Source: Labyrinthula sp. Ha
Lineage: Eukaryota; Sar; Bigyra; Labyrinthulida; Labyrinthulaceae
NCBI GenBank assembly: GCA_015227615.1
Contig: JAALGZ010000012.1
Span: forward strand, 496,001 to 560,000
Reading direction: 5' to 3'
DNA length: 64,000 bases
In this document: piece by piece, positions 46,209 to 55,718 of the stretch
How the letters are laid out: each line of letters starts with the position of its first letter
How positions within the stretch are numbered: the first letter of the stretch is position 1
Made by a program: the position numbers and the translations under genes
Notes under the pieces: model-generated
What the model saw: the letters and a program-made list of their open reading frames with translations, nothing else
What the model was told of the DNA's origin: nothing
Databases searched by the model: none

Positions 46209-49200
46209 CTACTCGCTAGTCTTTTCGGCTAGGGATTTTTCAGGTCTATAACATCCAAAAACTAAGTCAGAAATCCTAGGATCCACTTCTAATCCTATTT
46301 GAATCCATCCAGATTTCAAATTGGCACATCTCGCAAATAATTCTACCTTAAGATGTCTTTTCAGAAATATCCTTTCAAATAATTCATAAGCCTTTCGAGG
46401 CTTAACTCCTTCAATCAAACGATCTGCAAAGATCACCTTTTCCTTTTGTATTAGTTCAATTTTCTCTACCACATGTGTTACCATCCGTTCAACCTTTCGA
46501 ACAAAAATTAATAAAGCTTCGGCTGAGTGTTGGTAATAATAACCTAAAGATGTTCCAATCTTACCACTCGGTGCCAGCTTTATCCAATCAATAATATGAA
46601 CAAGTTCATATCCCCTATCGAACATGACATTCAATGTCAGTTCCCAAGTTCGGTCAATTACCCAAATGGCAATGAAAGAAGACTTCAAGTTTTCAAAATT
46701 CAAATCTAAAACTTGCGAATCGGGTTTCCGCGCATACGGAACCCTAAGTCCTCTAATCGGATTCGCCTGACCTATTGCCCAAGGTGGATCCATTAATAAC
46801 AAATCCACCTTGTCTCCAGGCCACTCTGTCAAAATTGCCGACTTATATATGTCCGCAGTGAACCAAAGTTTATCCCGAGGTGGGACGCAAATCCTTGTCC
46901 AAAAAGGACTACCTTCAAAACCAACCAAACATAAATTGCCACAAAGACGTTTAAGCACAAAATTTTGTACATGCTCAAATCCTGTAACAAGACTTCCCCC
47001 AGATAACTCGCACTCCACTGGAGCAACAAGTATACCTTCAATTTTTGAAACTAACTCTTTAGGGTAATCTTTGTCCAGGAATTCATGTAGGTACCTATTA
47101 CGACTTAGCTCTAGTGAGCATAAGAGATACGAACATTTCATCCCAGCTCTCGACACCCGACTTTGATAAAGTTTAATGAAACGATCTTCACAAATTTTAA
47201 CCATCGTCTCAACCTCTTTCCTCTTTCGTTCGAAAGCGTTCCTGTACGTTTGACTTACTCCACCCGGACAAGTCTCCATTAGAAATGACTTAGCTGTCTC
47301 CAGCGTATCAAATCTCCTATTAAATTCTAAACTATCCAAAGAAAACCTCACCGAGGTTTCCATCCCCTTATCAATTTCGATGAATTTACCCCTTAAAGGA
47401 GCCAAGTCTAATCTTCCCAATTTTCGCTGCAAATACGAGTACATCATTGCCTTTGATTTATAGGGCATGTACCGCGTAAATTGCTCGAAATTTCCCATAC
47501 CAAATTTTAAAACCAGACTTCTAATCAACTTACGATCATAGTCCTTCCATCCTGATACGAAATGTTTTCGCCCAGGGAGTTTCTCCCAGACACTAAGATC
47601 TTCCTTATCCCTTAAATAGTGTAACAGGCTCGGGCGGAGTCTACCCACCCAAGCTGCCGACACTTCTAACCCAAATTTTCTATCCAACCAGGCTTGAGCC
47701 TGTTTCCTAACTAACTTTTTCCTATTGGAAACTCTCTTTTCTCCCAAGAATCTAAGGGTAAGTTCCTTTACATCCCTATACATGGTAAGCAACGGCTCCC
47801 ATGCATCGTCTATGGGTTCGAAACCCCTCCATCTAACTCTTAAAAAGTATTCACCTTTTGAGTATCTAATATCTAAGAACTTTTGAACTTCAAGTTCACC
47901 CCAATTATTAATAAAAACTTTCCTCATTGAGTCATCCGGAACGAAACCATCAGGCTCATAGAAATATAATCGACTTCCATGCACAATCTGGGTTTCCCCA
48001 TTTAATAGTCTAACTCTATACACATTCGATGAGAGTAACTCAATTATGTTAACCGGACCAGACCAGATTAACTTAATTTTATTATTCTCCCTGGGGGTAT
48101 TCTTTGTACTAATTAAGCACCAATCCCCAGGCACGTACTGGATACACGCCTTATCAACCCTTTTCTGGCGCCTATTCCAGTATTCGTTCCTTCTCCGTTT
48201 CATGAGCGAGACGTAGTCAGCCACCTGACTATGCATCTCATCCAGCTCACGTCGGAACTCCATGGATAGACGATACAGGATATCCTTATCAACCCTAATC
48301 GCACCCTGTCTATCTCCAATTTTCCGATAGATTACTTTGGGAAAAGCCTCCGTTTCAATGTACTCTCTAGTGGGATCTGTATTTAGGAACAACAGGTTCG
48401 CACTCGGAGCATTTTTCATACCAGGAAGCTTCCTACTGGGCAGGGGGACTTCATTGACCGCAGTCATCACTGACTCGATCACATCCGGCCACTGATCCCA
48501 TTGTAATCTAAGTTCTGAAACCAGACTTCGTAAGAAGCTCAGAACTTTCCTGTGGACAATCTCCACTTCACCATTGGTCCAACTAGCATAGCTCACCGCG
48601 TAGTTATGCGTAAATCGGACCTCCTTTTGTAATAACTCAAGTAACTGATTCGCAAAATGGGAGCCCCTATCAGTCACAAGGGTAAACTCCACTTCCAGTC
48701 TCCAGTAAGTATGAAACTTACTAAGAGCCCTAACCACAGTTCTCGCATCAGCTCTAGGAGCATAATGAAGAAAACAAAACCGAGAAAATGCATCCGTTAT
48801 AACCAAAATATAACCTTTAGCATTAACATACAGAAAATCAGCTACAAGAACCTCTTTAGGTCTTCTAGCCTCAGTTACCAATCTCAAATTTGTCTTTACT
48901 AACTGCGGTAACCTATTACAGTGAACGCAATTTGATCTTAATCCCAGCATTACTGTTTCCGCTGACACCTTTGCACCATAACCTGAAGGTATTACCCACT
49001 TAAATCGCCTCACCTCCGCCACATCCTGGACTCTAGACCCATGTCTATTCGCCAAGTGAATGTGAACGAGTTGGCGCTCAAACAATGATTTGGGAATGAT
49101 AATGCTTCCCTCCTCCTCCGAAATTTTCAAACCATTGCCCAAAGCCTCACGCTTTTGAGCGTCCAGTAGTTCCTTTTCAGAAATCCGTTTCCATTCACCC

Positions 49201-49559
49201 TGATAATAAGGGTTTAAACAGGAAATACGATCCTTATACAAGGCTCGCATCCTTTCGTAAGTTAATTTTTCCTTTTGTTTCTTCGGAGATAGTCTCAGCT
49301 CAGAAACAATCACATCAAGTCCCACTCTAGGAACTTCAATCTTAATTTCCTCGCTAGAGGAATGATCAGATTTCACAATTTGGGACGAGACCCATGTACC
49401 TATTTCATCTAGAGATACAGCAGATTCCGTATCCACTAGAGCCAACCGGTTGTACTCTTCTTCCAGACTCGGTCTCTCAACCTTCATCTCTAGACCCCCA
49501 TCCGGCCTAAGACCGTGATTTATGCCAGCGCTCTCATACCAAGGGTTCGAGAATTTCAT
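46209..49559 (-). CDS. Integrase, chromodomain, SANT-like segment and MT-A70 adenine methyltransferase (element frame 4)
   Basis: A 1116-codon frame of the LTR element. Parts in order: HHCC zinc-binding region of integrase (about 166-214), DDE-type core (about 238-335), a C-terminal integrase beta region (about 475-535), a chromodomain (about 554-603, with YFLRVRWRGF and AWEP), a SANT/Myb-like segment (about 668-715, beginning SGWKDYDRKLIRSLV) and an MT-A70 domain (about 880-1095). The last has the DPPW catalytic motif (924-927) followed by an NPIRG block, FIAIWVIDRTWEL, a GYYYQHSAEALL block and the closing KVELFARCANLKSGW. MT-A70 proteins transfer methyl from SAM to N6 of adenine in RNA or DNA. 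The block after DPPW resembles the MTA1/AMT1 branch linked to DNA 6mA, which is a judgement by eye. Confidence 0.9.
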   Translation of the reverse strand: MKFSNPWYESAGINHGLRPDGGLEMKVERPSLEEEYNRLALVDTESAVSLDEIGTWVSSQIVKSDHSSSEEIKIEVPRVGLDVIVSELRLSPKKQKEKLTYERMRALYKDRISCLNPYYQGEWKRISEKELLDAQKREALGNGLKISEEEGSIIIPKSLFERQLVHIHLANRHGSRVQDVAEVRRFKWVIPSGYGAKVSAETVMLGLRSNCVHCNRLPQLVKTNLRLVTEARRPKEVLVADFLYVNAKGYILVITDAFSRFCFLHYAPRADARTVVRALSKFHTYWRLEVEFTLVTDRGSHFANQLLELLQKEVRFTHNYAVSYASWTNGEVEIVHRKVLSFLRSLVSELRLQWDQWPDVIESVMTAVNEVPLPSRKLPGMKNAPSANLLFLNTDPTREYIETEAFPKVIYRKIGDRQGAIRVDKDILYRLSMEFRRELDEMHSQVADYVSLMKRRRNEYWNRRQKRVDKACIQYVPGDWCLISTKNTPRENNKIKLIWSGPVNIIELLSSNVYRVRLLNGETQIVHGSRLYFYEPDGFVPDDSMRKVFINNWGELEVQKFLDIRYSKGEYFLRVRWRGFEPIDDAWEPLLTMYRDVKELTLRFLGEKRVSNRKKLVRKQAQAWLDRKFGLEVSAAWVGRLRPSLLHYLRDKEDLSVWEKLPGRKHFVSGWKDYDRKLIRSLVLKFGMGNFEQFTRYMPYKSKAMMYSYLQRKLGRLDLAPLRGKFIEIDKGMETSVRFSLDSLEFNRRFDTLETAKSFLMETCPGGVSQTYRNAFERKRKEVETMVKICEDRFIKLYQSRVSRAGMKCSYLLCSLELSRNRYLHEFLDKDYPKELVSKIEGILVAPVECELSGGSLVTGFEHVQNFVLKRLCGNLCLVGFEGSPFWTRICVPPRDKLWFTADIYKSAILTEWPGDKVDLLLMDPPWAIGQANPIRGLRVPYARKPDSQVLDLNFENLKSSFIAIWVIDRTWELTLNVMFDRGYELVHIIDWIKLAPSGKIGTSLGYYYQHSAEALLIFVRKVERMVTHVVEKIELIQKEKVIFADRLIEGVKPRKAYELFERIFLKRHLKVELFARCANLKSGWIQIGLEVDPRISDLVFGCYRPEKSLAEKTSE

Positions 49560-49568
49560 TACTGACGA

Positions 49569-52040
49569 TTAAGAATCAGAATCAGGGTGTCTATCCTTCA
49601 AAGGAACCCATCGATCCAATCCCTCATCGATTTCCGATGGATGTTTGAACATCCTCCTAAAGTACTTACGTTCCCTAGATGTCAACGAAAGTTGAGGTCC
49701 CAGGGATGCATCCGATTCCTTTCGATCACGACGGATCGCCGCTCTCATTATCTTAATGGAGGCAACCCTCTGCTTCTCCCGCTCGGGCGTAGCCGCCCAA
49801 CGCGAAAGCATATCAGCAAAGAAGTTATCCTCCCCCTTGATGTGATGTAACTCCACATCCGCCTGCTGCAGGGTCAAAACCCATCGCTGCAGCCTATTCA
49901 AATGGCCATGGTTGATCTTAGATCCCCCTTTAATAATGGCCCTCAAATTCAAATGATCCGTATACACCTGGATTGGCGTTGGATGAAATGGTAACAGATA
50001 CGACAACCTGTTAAAAGTTTTCACAATAGGATATAACTCCTTATGAACAATGCCCCATCTCGTCTGGGTGTCTTGAAACTTCCCAGAAAAAAACATCATG
50101 GGGACTACCCTTTTTTTCAAAAGCTTAAGACTTCTTTGAGAAGTATCGGCTTGCATCAGAATCGAACTGAAGAACATGCCTGAAGCATCTGTTATCAACA
50201 ACAGGTCCTGCGTTCTATCATACAGACTCAACTTTTGCTTCGCCGCAATGCTAATCGTCCTAAGAAATCTTTCAAAGGCCCCTGTTAACTCAGTCGACCA
50301 ACGAACCCTTTCATTTTTCCTTTTTAACTCAGACTTTTTACCTCTCATTTCAGGGTAAAATTCCATAATAACACTTCTCAATTGAGCTAACTCTGGAATT
50401 GCCAGAGATAACCACTGAGACAAATGCATCATTGATGCCAATTGGTACACATATTCTGGTCTTGGTACGTCCAAGATCCTAGAATAATGTTCCTTCTTAA
50501 AATTCCATTTCCCATTTCCAACCTTACGGCCACAATACACAATTTCCTTCGCCAAAATAATTGACTTAGTAGGACTAATACGGACCTTAGCTTTCCTTAA
50601 GTTCGTCAACATAATTTCCAATAACTTTAAATATTCATCAAAGTCATCTGCATAAAGCAGACTATCGTCGATCCATTGAATGACTCCATTCCTTGGACGA
50701 TTTACCAATCTTTCCCCCACCACCTCATCAACCATCCTCTGATGGAAGAATACTGGGGTACTATGATATCCCATTGGCGCAAATTGGAGCTGGAAAGTTC
50801 CATGCTCCGAAACAATATTAAAATATTTCTTTGCTTCTTCAGTTATGCCTAGCTGATCAAAGCCAGAAACTACATCAAAGCTACCATAATATTTACTTCC
50901 TGCCAAATTATCAAAGCAAGTCTCTAAATGAGGGATTTGATTAACATCCCTTCTCAAAATCTTGTTAACATCAACAAGATCGACAACCATTCTCAATTTA
51001 TTTCCCTTTTTTGGCACTGCAAATACCACCGAGCCAAACTCGGCGGACTTAACCTTGGTAACCAATCCTCTCTCTGCCATACTTAGCAGCTTATCCCTAA
51101 TGAAATTCGATTTCTCCGATGACATCGGCCTAACCCTAGGATACTTGAAATCGAAATTATCCAGAGGATACACCGGCATCGGTGTCATTCCACTAATCTT
51201 GGTCTGAGTATGGTCCGTGGCAAACACGTCCCAAAAACTCAGACACAACTCTCGCAATAACCTTTTCATTTCCATTGAGGCTTCCGCACGATCTACCATT
51301 TCGTTAATGGCTTTCTTGATCTGGGGTTCCTCATCTTCCAAATTTAAACCTTCCCCTACTTCAGGCAGAAGGTTATCTCCCAGATCATCATCCGCTTTAT
51401 CTTCGATATGACGGCGTAATTTAATGACTTCACCAAAGTCAATTCCCTCCAAATTCCCAGAATTCATGCGCTCAACCAAATCGAGACTACCAATAGAGGC
51501 ATAAATCCTTGTCGGTGATATATGGTCAATCCATAAGTCGACGTTAAATGACCGAGGATTATCTCCTAGTCCGTCATCCAAGACTCTTTCCCATGCGGTA
51601 TATAAATCCGCTGTAGAACATCTCCCAGCGTCCTCGTTAGATGGGAGTCTACCCCAGGTGAGGTTCTCACTAAGTCTTGACCTCGCCTTAATGAATCGGA
51701 TCTCGATACGTCCCTCCAGATTCATTAAGGTTTTTGGCACGTTGTTGACCGAGATTTGAGGGTAAACTGAAATGGCGCCATCCTGCAGCGATTTAGCCAT
51801 CAGTATCAACCGAGCCACCTCCCCAACCGTACCATGGGGTTCGATTAGCACATTCTTGTGCTTCTGTCTACTAACGCGAGACGGGCAAATACCCCTTGCC
51901 ATAACCATATACCTTCTAACCGACTTTACCATTTTATCAGGTGCCCAATGTAGTACGCGAACTACTTCAAGTAGCTTGTACTTTTCCGATGTCAAATAAT
52001 TCATAACCATTTTAAACTTAGACGAAAATGCAAAAAACAA
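49569..52040 (-). CDS. Reverse transcriptase and RNase H (element frame 3)
   Basis: An 823-codon frame of the LTR element. The RT domain occupies about 300-520, with the FDVVSGFDQLGI block and the catalytic QWIDDSLLYADD block (near 455-465). RNase H follows (about 612-745), with LLLITDAS, YTDHLNLRAI and HHIKGEDNFFADMLSRW, the layout of Ty3/Gypsy polyproteins. Protease and integrase are in neighbouring frames. Confidence 0.93.
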   Translation of the reverse strand: MFFAFSSKFKMVMNYLTSEKYKLLEVVRVLHWAPDKMVKSVRRYMVMARGICPSRVSRQKHKNVLIEPHGTVGEVARLILMAKSLQDGAISVYPQISVNNVPKTLMNLEGRIEIRFIKARSRLSENLTWGRLPSNEDAGRCSTADLYTAWERVLDDGLGDNPRSFNVDLWIDHISPTRIYASIGSLDLVERMNSGNLEGIDFGEVIKLRRHIEDKADDDLGDNLLPEVGEGLNLEDEEPQIKKAINEMVDRAEASMEMKRLLRELCLSFWDVFATDHTQTKISGMTPMPVYPLDNFDFKYPRVRPMSSEKSNFIRDKLLSMAERGLVTKVKSAEFGSVVFAVPKKGNKLRMVVDLVDVNKILRRDVNQIPHLETCFDNLAGSKYYGSFDVVSGFDQLGITEEAKKYFNIVSEHGTFQLQFAPMGYHSTPVFFHQRMVDEVVGERLVNRPRNGVIQWIDDSLLYADDFDEYLKLLEIMLTNLRKAKVRISPTKSIILAKEIVYCGRKVGNGKWNFKKEHYSRILDVPRPEYVYQLASMMHLSQWLSLAIPELAQLRSVIMEFYPEMRGKKSELKRKNERVRWSTELTGAFERFLRTISIAAKQKLSLYDRTQDLLLITDASGMFFSSILMQADTSQRSLKLLKKRVVPMMFFSGKFQDTQTRWGIVHKELYPIVKTFNRLSYLLPFHPTPIQVYTDHLNLRAIIKGGSKINHGHLNRLQRWVLTLQQADVELHHIKGEDNFFADMLSRWAATPEREKQRVASIKIMRAAIRRDRKESDASLGPQLSLTSRERKYFRRMFKHPSEIDEGLDRWVPLKDRHPDSDS

Positions 52041-52176
52041 ATACTACCCTAGGCCAATTACAGGTCTCTAATTTACTCTCTAACCACAAGACACTATTAA
52101 TATATCTATAAACAATGAGAGTTGAGACCCTTTGTTGTAATTGGCCCACAAGGTGGTTAGTCTGGCTGCCCATTTC

Positions 52177-53157
52177 CTACCCGAGTTCTAAATTCTGAGC
52201 TAGATCTAAACCCATTTTTCTCAGCTCGGGTCTCCCAATTAGAAAGCTGGGCCAATCCTGAGAATCCACTAAAACTACTTTAGCTCTCGGACAAGCCCTA
52301 CTTTCCAATCCATTCACCTTAACCACCAAACCCATAAAACCAACGGCTAATATCTTAACCGGGGTATCATTTGCAACATGAACATTGCCGCTAGCGCTTG
52401 AATAGCTATCTAGCAAGTCCTTGTGCCTTGACCAACTTCCCACGGTAACTTCGGCTCCGCTATCGAACTTAGCATCACCAATTACCTTCCCATTCCTAGT
52501 GCATATTTCATAATTCTCAGCGAAATCACGAAATTGGGATACTTCCCCCACATGCACTTCCAAAGTTGGATACTCCTGCGTACCCTCGATCATAAGATCA
52601 TAGCCTTCCGGCATCATAGATTTAATAACCTCAAGCTCCTTTTGTCTGGGTGGAGCGGCTAAGGCAAGCACATTGCTTCCCTTAAACCCCGATTGCGGGT
52701 CCGAATCGTTGGCCGATTCTTTCCCTCCCATCATCATTCTAGCCTTCACGATCACAGAATGCTTTAAACTTGTCAAACCCTTGGGTGTGGTATAATTAGT
52801 TTTTCCACTAGGGTTCCCCATTTGACGACGAAACGTCCTATTAATGAAGTCCTGGACTTGTCTAGTCTTCAGGACATCCCCCTGAACAGATTTTAACTTT
52901 CTGTCATCATCCTTTTTCAACAAGTTTACGGCACAGGTAACGCAATCATGCATACCATGCCCGTGACGCTTACAATAAGCGCACGACCTATGATGGGTCC
53001 AAGGAATCTCAGGATACCATTTCTGGTGAAATTCCTTTTCCTTGTTTAACACATCCATTGAGGGCCCTGTAAGATTAACAGGCATTGGCCCCACTGCCAT
53101 TGGAAATGGCACAAAACTAGACACCTTGTTAACACGTGGTGTCAGTATCCGATTCAC
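52177..53157 (-). CDS. Zinc knuckle and aspartic protease (element frame 2)
   Basis: A 326-codon frame of the LTR element. It has a CCHC zinc knuckle (C59, C62, H67, C72; CAYCKRHGHGMHDC) like those of Gag nucleocapsids, then a retropepsin-type protease with the DSGA active-site motif (232-235) and a later LIGRPELRKMG block. It sits between gag and RT. Confidence 0.88.
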   Translation of the reverse strand: MNRILTPRVNKVSSFVPFPMAVGPMPVNLTGPSMDVLNKEKEFHQKWYPEIPWTHHRSCAYCKRHGHGMHDCVTCAVNLLKKDDDRKLKSVQGDVLKTRQVQDFINRTFRRQMGNPSGKTNYTTPKGLTSLKHSVIVKARMMMGGKESANDSDPQSGFKGSNVLALAAPPRQKELEVIKSMMPEGYDLMIEGTQEYPTLEVHVGEVSQFRDFAENYEICTRNGKVIGDAKFDSGAEVTVGSWSRHKDLLDSYSSASGNVHVANDTPVKILAVGFMGLVVKVNGLESRACPRAKVVLVDSQDWPSFLIGRPELRKMGLDLAQNLELG

Positions 53158-53199
53158 CGAGGGCGTCCTCGGCTTTTTATCCCTACTTTTAGGTCCCGA

Positions 53200-55281
53200 C
53201 TATGGAACCTGACCATTAGATACGTCCACTCCCCTGTCCAACGCAAATTGGAGTTGGGCTTCCAAAAGGGATTGGAGCATCTCCACTGAGCGAAGGGGGT
53301 CATCGAAGTTTCTAACTTTACTTCGAATCGCCTCCTTCGACAGTCCAAAACTAGAAGGCACCTTCTTTGTTATTTCAAATAACAACTCCACAAGTGCTTC
53401 TTCACCAAGTCTCTCCGCATAACCTTCCTCAATTTTCGAACTTACGTTCATCATGTAAGTCTGGAATCTTTCCCTGCTGTCCCCTGAGGCCGGGTACCTA
53501 ACTTCCTTCAGAAGTCGCATGGGATCTTGGCGATTCTCAGCCTTACCCTTCTCGTAATATTCCTTCAGGGAGAAGTAAACTACATCCCTTTCCCCTTCAT
53601 TCCTACAAAATTTTTCGAGAAGACTCGAATGAACGAACCGGCGGGGTTCAAACCCTGGATCTAGGTTCATAACCTCACCGACAACGTTCAACCATTGACC
53701 TAGTTTTTTCATTTCTAAGGTCTCCAAAACATCCACCTTTGGTAAAATATGCTTAACCCTGGCCGTGGCAGCCACCGGAACACCAAACTTATTAGTATTT
53801 TGATTGATGGCCTTCTTAAAGGCGTCAATCTCAGACCGCAGTGAATTTTCACTAACAGCCTCCCTTAGAAAATCAACTTCAGCTCTCAATGTATCAATAT
53901 ACACCTTCGAGTCCACCATGCTCTTATCCATATCGGCACGAACAGAATCAACATGATTCCTCGCAACCCCCAACATTTGATGAATCTCTCGATTCCTAAA
54001 TCTCCTTTTCTCAATCTCCTCTTGTAATTCTTCTTTATGTGAATTAACTTCAGAGGCCAGTGTTGGCAAGTAGGTCGAAACTGCTTGCGAATTTATGTAG
54101 TTAATCACCACATACCGTTTCAACTCCTCGGCGTTAGGATCCGTGGGTTGAATGGCATCAAACATGCTCACATTGACGTTGGTCGCAAGACCAGCCACCT
54201 CCATGTCCAGTTCTTCCCCCCCAACCTTTTCAGGCCAGAGTTCAGAACCTGGAAGATACTTAGCTTGATTCTCAGCGCCTTTGCTCCTTAGTGCCAAGAG
54301 AGTCTTATTTTTCTCAATTCGAGCTCTCTCCAACTGCAGTCTCACCTCAGCAAAAGCTTTGCTCTGTTCTTGAGGATTCAGAGAATCAAACTCTGTCAAA
54401 TCCCTCTCCATAACCTTTTTCTCAATGAGGGATCCAGCCGCATTACCGCTGGTAGGATCGTTTAATTTCCTAGTAACTTCCCTATAAAGGGCGTCAGTTG
54501 AAGCAGCGTTCCTCACGGAAGACACTGTTCTCTCAATCTGGGTCGATTCAGCCCCAGCACCATATTCAAGGGAGTCATCAGACGTAGCCCTTTTCCCAAC
54601 CGATTGCCCTTTCTTCAACCTGTATTTGCGATGAGCTAGATCTCTAGGATCATCGTCGCTCAAGGCATCAAGATCAGGCTCATAACCCAATTCTCCAACC
54701 AGTTTATCCTGGTTCTCAATAGTTTGGTCGATAATGTCAACCTCCTCTATTCCATCATCCCCACCTGAATCACTAATCGTTTCCGCATCAAGTGCTTGCG
54801 TCTCCCCAGGATTCAAGCTTTTAGGATTCTTCTTGGCTTGATAATAAACCTTGGAAGATTTCCTACTTGGGATTTCCATTTCCATAAGATTTGAGGGGAT
54901 ATTCCCTTCACCAACTAAATCTATAGGCTCAGCCCTTGCCGGCTTGGCCTTCTTAGTGACTGGCTTAACAGCCTTAACAGTCACTTTCCTCTTCAACTTA
55001 GAAGCAGGTGTCTTAAGTTTTACCTTAAGTCTTCTCAATTTCACTGTGCTTTCGGGTTCACCTAATTCCATAGGATTTCCCGCTCCCAATTCAGCTTCAA
55101 TCGGCACAGCCGGGCTAGAAGATGGTAGAAACTCATTTTCTGCCTCGGCAGTATCTACCGATGAAGATCTTTCCTTAGGGTTTCCCCTACCTATGTTAGT
55201 CGAAGGTTCTTCGTCGGTAGATTGGGCGATTAATTTTCCCGATCTAGTTGTACGACCAGAAGTCTTCTTTCTAACTCCCAT
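53200..55281 (-). CDS. Gag-like structural protein (element frame 1)
   Basis: A 693-codon frame of the LTR element. The N-terminal half is charged, basic then acidic, and probably disordered. A coiled coil follows (about 395-480), then a helical region (about 510-690) of the size and position of a capsid domain. It begins about 40 bp inside the 5' LTR. The call rests mostly on position and architecture, since Gag sequences diverge fast. Confidence 0.8.
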   Translation of the reverse strand: MGVRKKTSGRTTRSGKLIAQSTDEEPSTNIGRGNPKERSSSVDTAEAENEFLPSSSPAVPIEAELGAGNPMELGEPESTVKLRRLKVKLKTPASKLKRKVTVKAVKPVTKKAKPARAEPIDLVGEGNIPSNLMEMEIPSRKSSKVYYQAKKNPKSLNPGETQALDAETISDSGGDDGIEEVDIIDQTIENQDKLVGELGYEPDLDALSDDDPRDLAHRKYRLKKGQSVGKRATSDDSLEYGAGAESTQIERTVSSVRNAASTDALYREVTRKLNDPTSGNAAGSLIEKKVMERDLTEFDSLNPQEQSKAFAEVRLQLERARIEKNKTLLALRSKGAENQAKYLPGSELWPEKVGGEELDMEVAGLATNVNVSMFDAIQPTDPNAEELKRYVVINYINSQAVSTYLPTLASEVNSHKEELQEEIEKRRFRNREIHQMLGVARNHVDSVRADMDKSMVDSKVYIDTLRAEVDFLREAVSENSLRSEIDAFKKAINQNTNKFGVPVAATARVKHILPKVDVLETLEMKKLGQWLNVVGEVMNLDPGFEPRRFVHSSLLEKFCRNEGERDVVYFSLKEYYEKGKAENRQDPMRLLKEVRYPASGDSRERFQTYMMNVSSKIEEGYAERLGEEALVELLFEITKKVPSSFGLSKEAIRSKVRNFDDPLRSVEMLQSLLEAQLQFALDRGVDVSNGQVP

Positions 55282-55309
55282 ATTTCAAACTAATGTGCTA
55301 GTTTAACAA

Positions 55310-55321
55310 TTGTTATAACAA
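55310..55321. other. Palindrome at the expected primer site
   Basis: TTGTTATAACAA is a perfect 12-bp palindrome directly next to the 5' LTR, overlapping a second one (AACAATTGTT, 55305-55314). This is where a tRNA primer site is expected, but no TGG-type start is seen. Confidence 0.5.
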
Positions 55322-55714
55322 TTTATCGATCTACGGGGTGATCAATACACCTAACACTAAATCCCGAAGAAAAAGTAACTCGCGAAAGAATTACCAAATC
55401 AACCAGATGTAACCAGATTTTATCCTTGAACAGACCTAGACGAAACTAAGTTGCTAAGTTCAAGCCCAAATTAACTATTATAATCTTTGTAACTAAGATA
55501 AGTAGATTATTAACCAGATACTTGGCGAAACAAGCACAATAATCTATTGATTTATCTTTTGTTGGTTGTTAAACCTTAATTATTGGCTGGATTGGCCAAA
55601 CTAAAACTATCTATATTTTTACCCTAAGACAAAATAAGCAACCTAATATCATAAGCCTAGTTACTACACTCTAAATATTAATTACCACAAATATTAAAGG
55701 AAAACACTCACACA
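55322..55714 (-). repeat. 5' LTR of the chromodomain element
   Basis: 393 bp, matching the 3' LTR at all but about five positions. A GAAC target copy follows at 55715-55718. Confidence 0.95.
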
Positions 55715-55718
55715 GAAC

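Larger units (their letters stand above)
45792..55714 (-). mobile_element. Ty3/Gypsy-type chromodomain LTR retrotransposon carrying an MT-A70 methyltransferase domain
   Basis: A 9.9-kb element in minus orientation that looks whole. Two 393-bp LTRs (45792-46184 and 55322-55714) differ at about 1.3% of positions, so the insertion is young. A 4-bp target copy (GAAC) flanks both ends. An 18-nt polypurine tract lies directly before the 3' LTR (46185-46202 on the plus strand). From 5' to 3' the internal part has gag, zinc knuckle plus aspartic protease, reverse transcriptase plus RNase H, and integrase plus chromodomain. The order RT-RNase H before integrase is that of Ty3/Gypsy, and the chromodomain places it near chromoviruses. 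Beyond the chromodomain the last frame continues into a SANT/Myb-like segment and an MT-A70 family domain. The four long frames are separate; family members commonly use frameshifting or re-initiation. Confidence 0.93.

Noticed and set aside
54851-55306. 151-codon frame antisense to gag
   Set aside because: It is the shadow of a long coding frame on the other strand, with no domain of its own.
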